From an uncultured Muribaculum sp. (GTDB lineage: Bacteria > Bacteroidota > Bacteroidia > Bacteroidales > Muribaculaceae), in assembly GCA_910587665.1 (NCBI GenBank), contig CAJUMZ010000006.1, positions 66,989 to 130,988 on the forward strand: a stretch of 64,000 bases of DNA. Reading direction: 5' to 3'. The notes beneath the pieces were generated by a model. The model made no database searches. It was not told the origin of the DNA and saw nothing but the letters and a program-made list of their open reading frames with translations. Every line of letters begins with the position of its first letter. Position 1 is the first letter of the stretch. Shown piece by piece: positions 63,933 to 64,000 of the stretch. A program made the position numbers and the translations under genes.

Positions 63933-64000
63933 TCTACTCCATCACCATCAGGGCAACCGCATCAGAATCCATAGTTATTAAGAATAGTTCTTAAATAATC

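Noticed and set aside
1..64000. tRNA, rRNA or CRISPR features
   Set aside because: The gaps between genes were read for TPsiC-like or clover-leaf patterns and for repeated spacers; none was found. A tool such as tRNAscan-SE or a CRISPR finder would be needed to exclude degenerate cases.

Overview
The window looks like a chromosomal segment of a gut Bacteroidales bacterium, most likely of the Muribaculaceae type (the family is an inference). Supporting signs are the Bacteroidetes promoter form TTTG-N20-TAnnTTTG seen again and again, near absence of Shine-Dalgarno sequences, RprX/RprY two-component genes, DUF4290-murA-rimM, a GT3-type glycogen synthase, eukaryote-like ProRS, a DPP IV peptidase, and an Omp28-like protein. 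Gene density is high. I see no tRNA, rRNA, CRISPR array, phage gene or transposase.

Layout. 1-1313: galactose genes galK and galM (galM cut by the left edge). 1504-3747: rprX-rprY. 4110-9774: forward run cdsA, purM, a MltF-like lytic transglycosylase, a DUF3332 lipoprotein and an M23 peptidase (envelope and purine synthesis). 9854-13673: phosphohexomutase, RluA-type pseudouridine synthase and convergent M18 aminopeptidase. 13788-26342: accessory region that looks like a small pectin locus: GH140-like enzyme, Crp/Fnr regulator, TonB-receptor-like barrel, secreted Ig-like/carbohydrate-binding protein, a GH105-GH106 fusion and a GH28 pectinase. It has no SusC/SusD pair. 26356-32787: dacB, then TetR-fabH-fabG (fatty acids) and DUF4290-murA-rimM. 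32799-36388: GT2, proS and a TonB-C lipoprotein on the reverse strand. 36668-41847: rplS, a repeat element, then glgP and glycogen synthase. 42101-52334: a small lipoprotein, then a six-gene reverse cluster (PEP-synthase-like protein with receiver domains, coiled-coil protein, DPP IV, membrane protein, miaA, secreted protein of unknown function). 52429-57764: kup, a PRiA4/TnpR-passenger-like protein, an Omp28-like protein and plsC. 57818-61089: pyrB-pyrI-flavin reductase-glyA. 61158-63857: PMCA-type Ca2+ ATPase.

The most unusual material is (i) a ~360-bp inverted-repeat element between rplS and glgP whose two arms fold into hairpins with compensatory base changes (BIME/REP-like), (ii) two promoters of the pectin locus in which a seven-G tract preceded by TTAACTAA replaces the -33 box at the same position, (iii) the GH105-GH106 fusion enzyme, (iv) a terminator-like hairpin whose U tail abuts the kup start codon, and (v) a coiled-coil protein ending in a sliding-clamp-like QMSLF motif beside a PEP-synthase-like protein that lacks the phosphohistidine and PEP domains.
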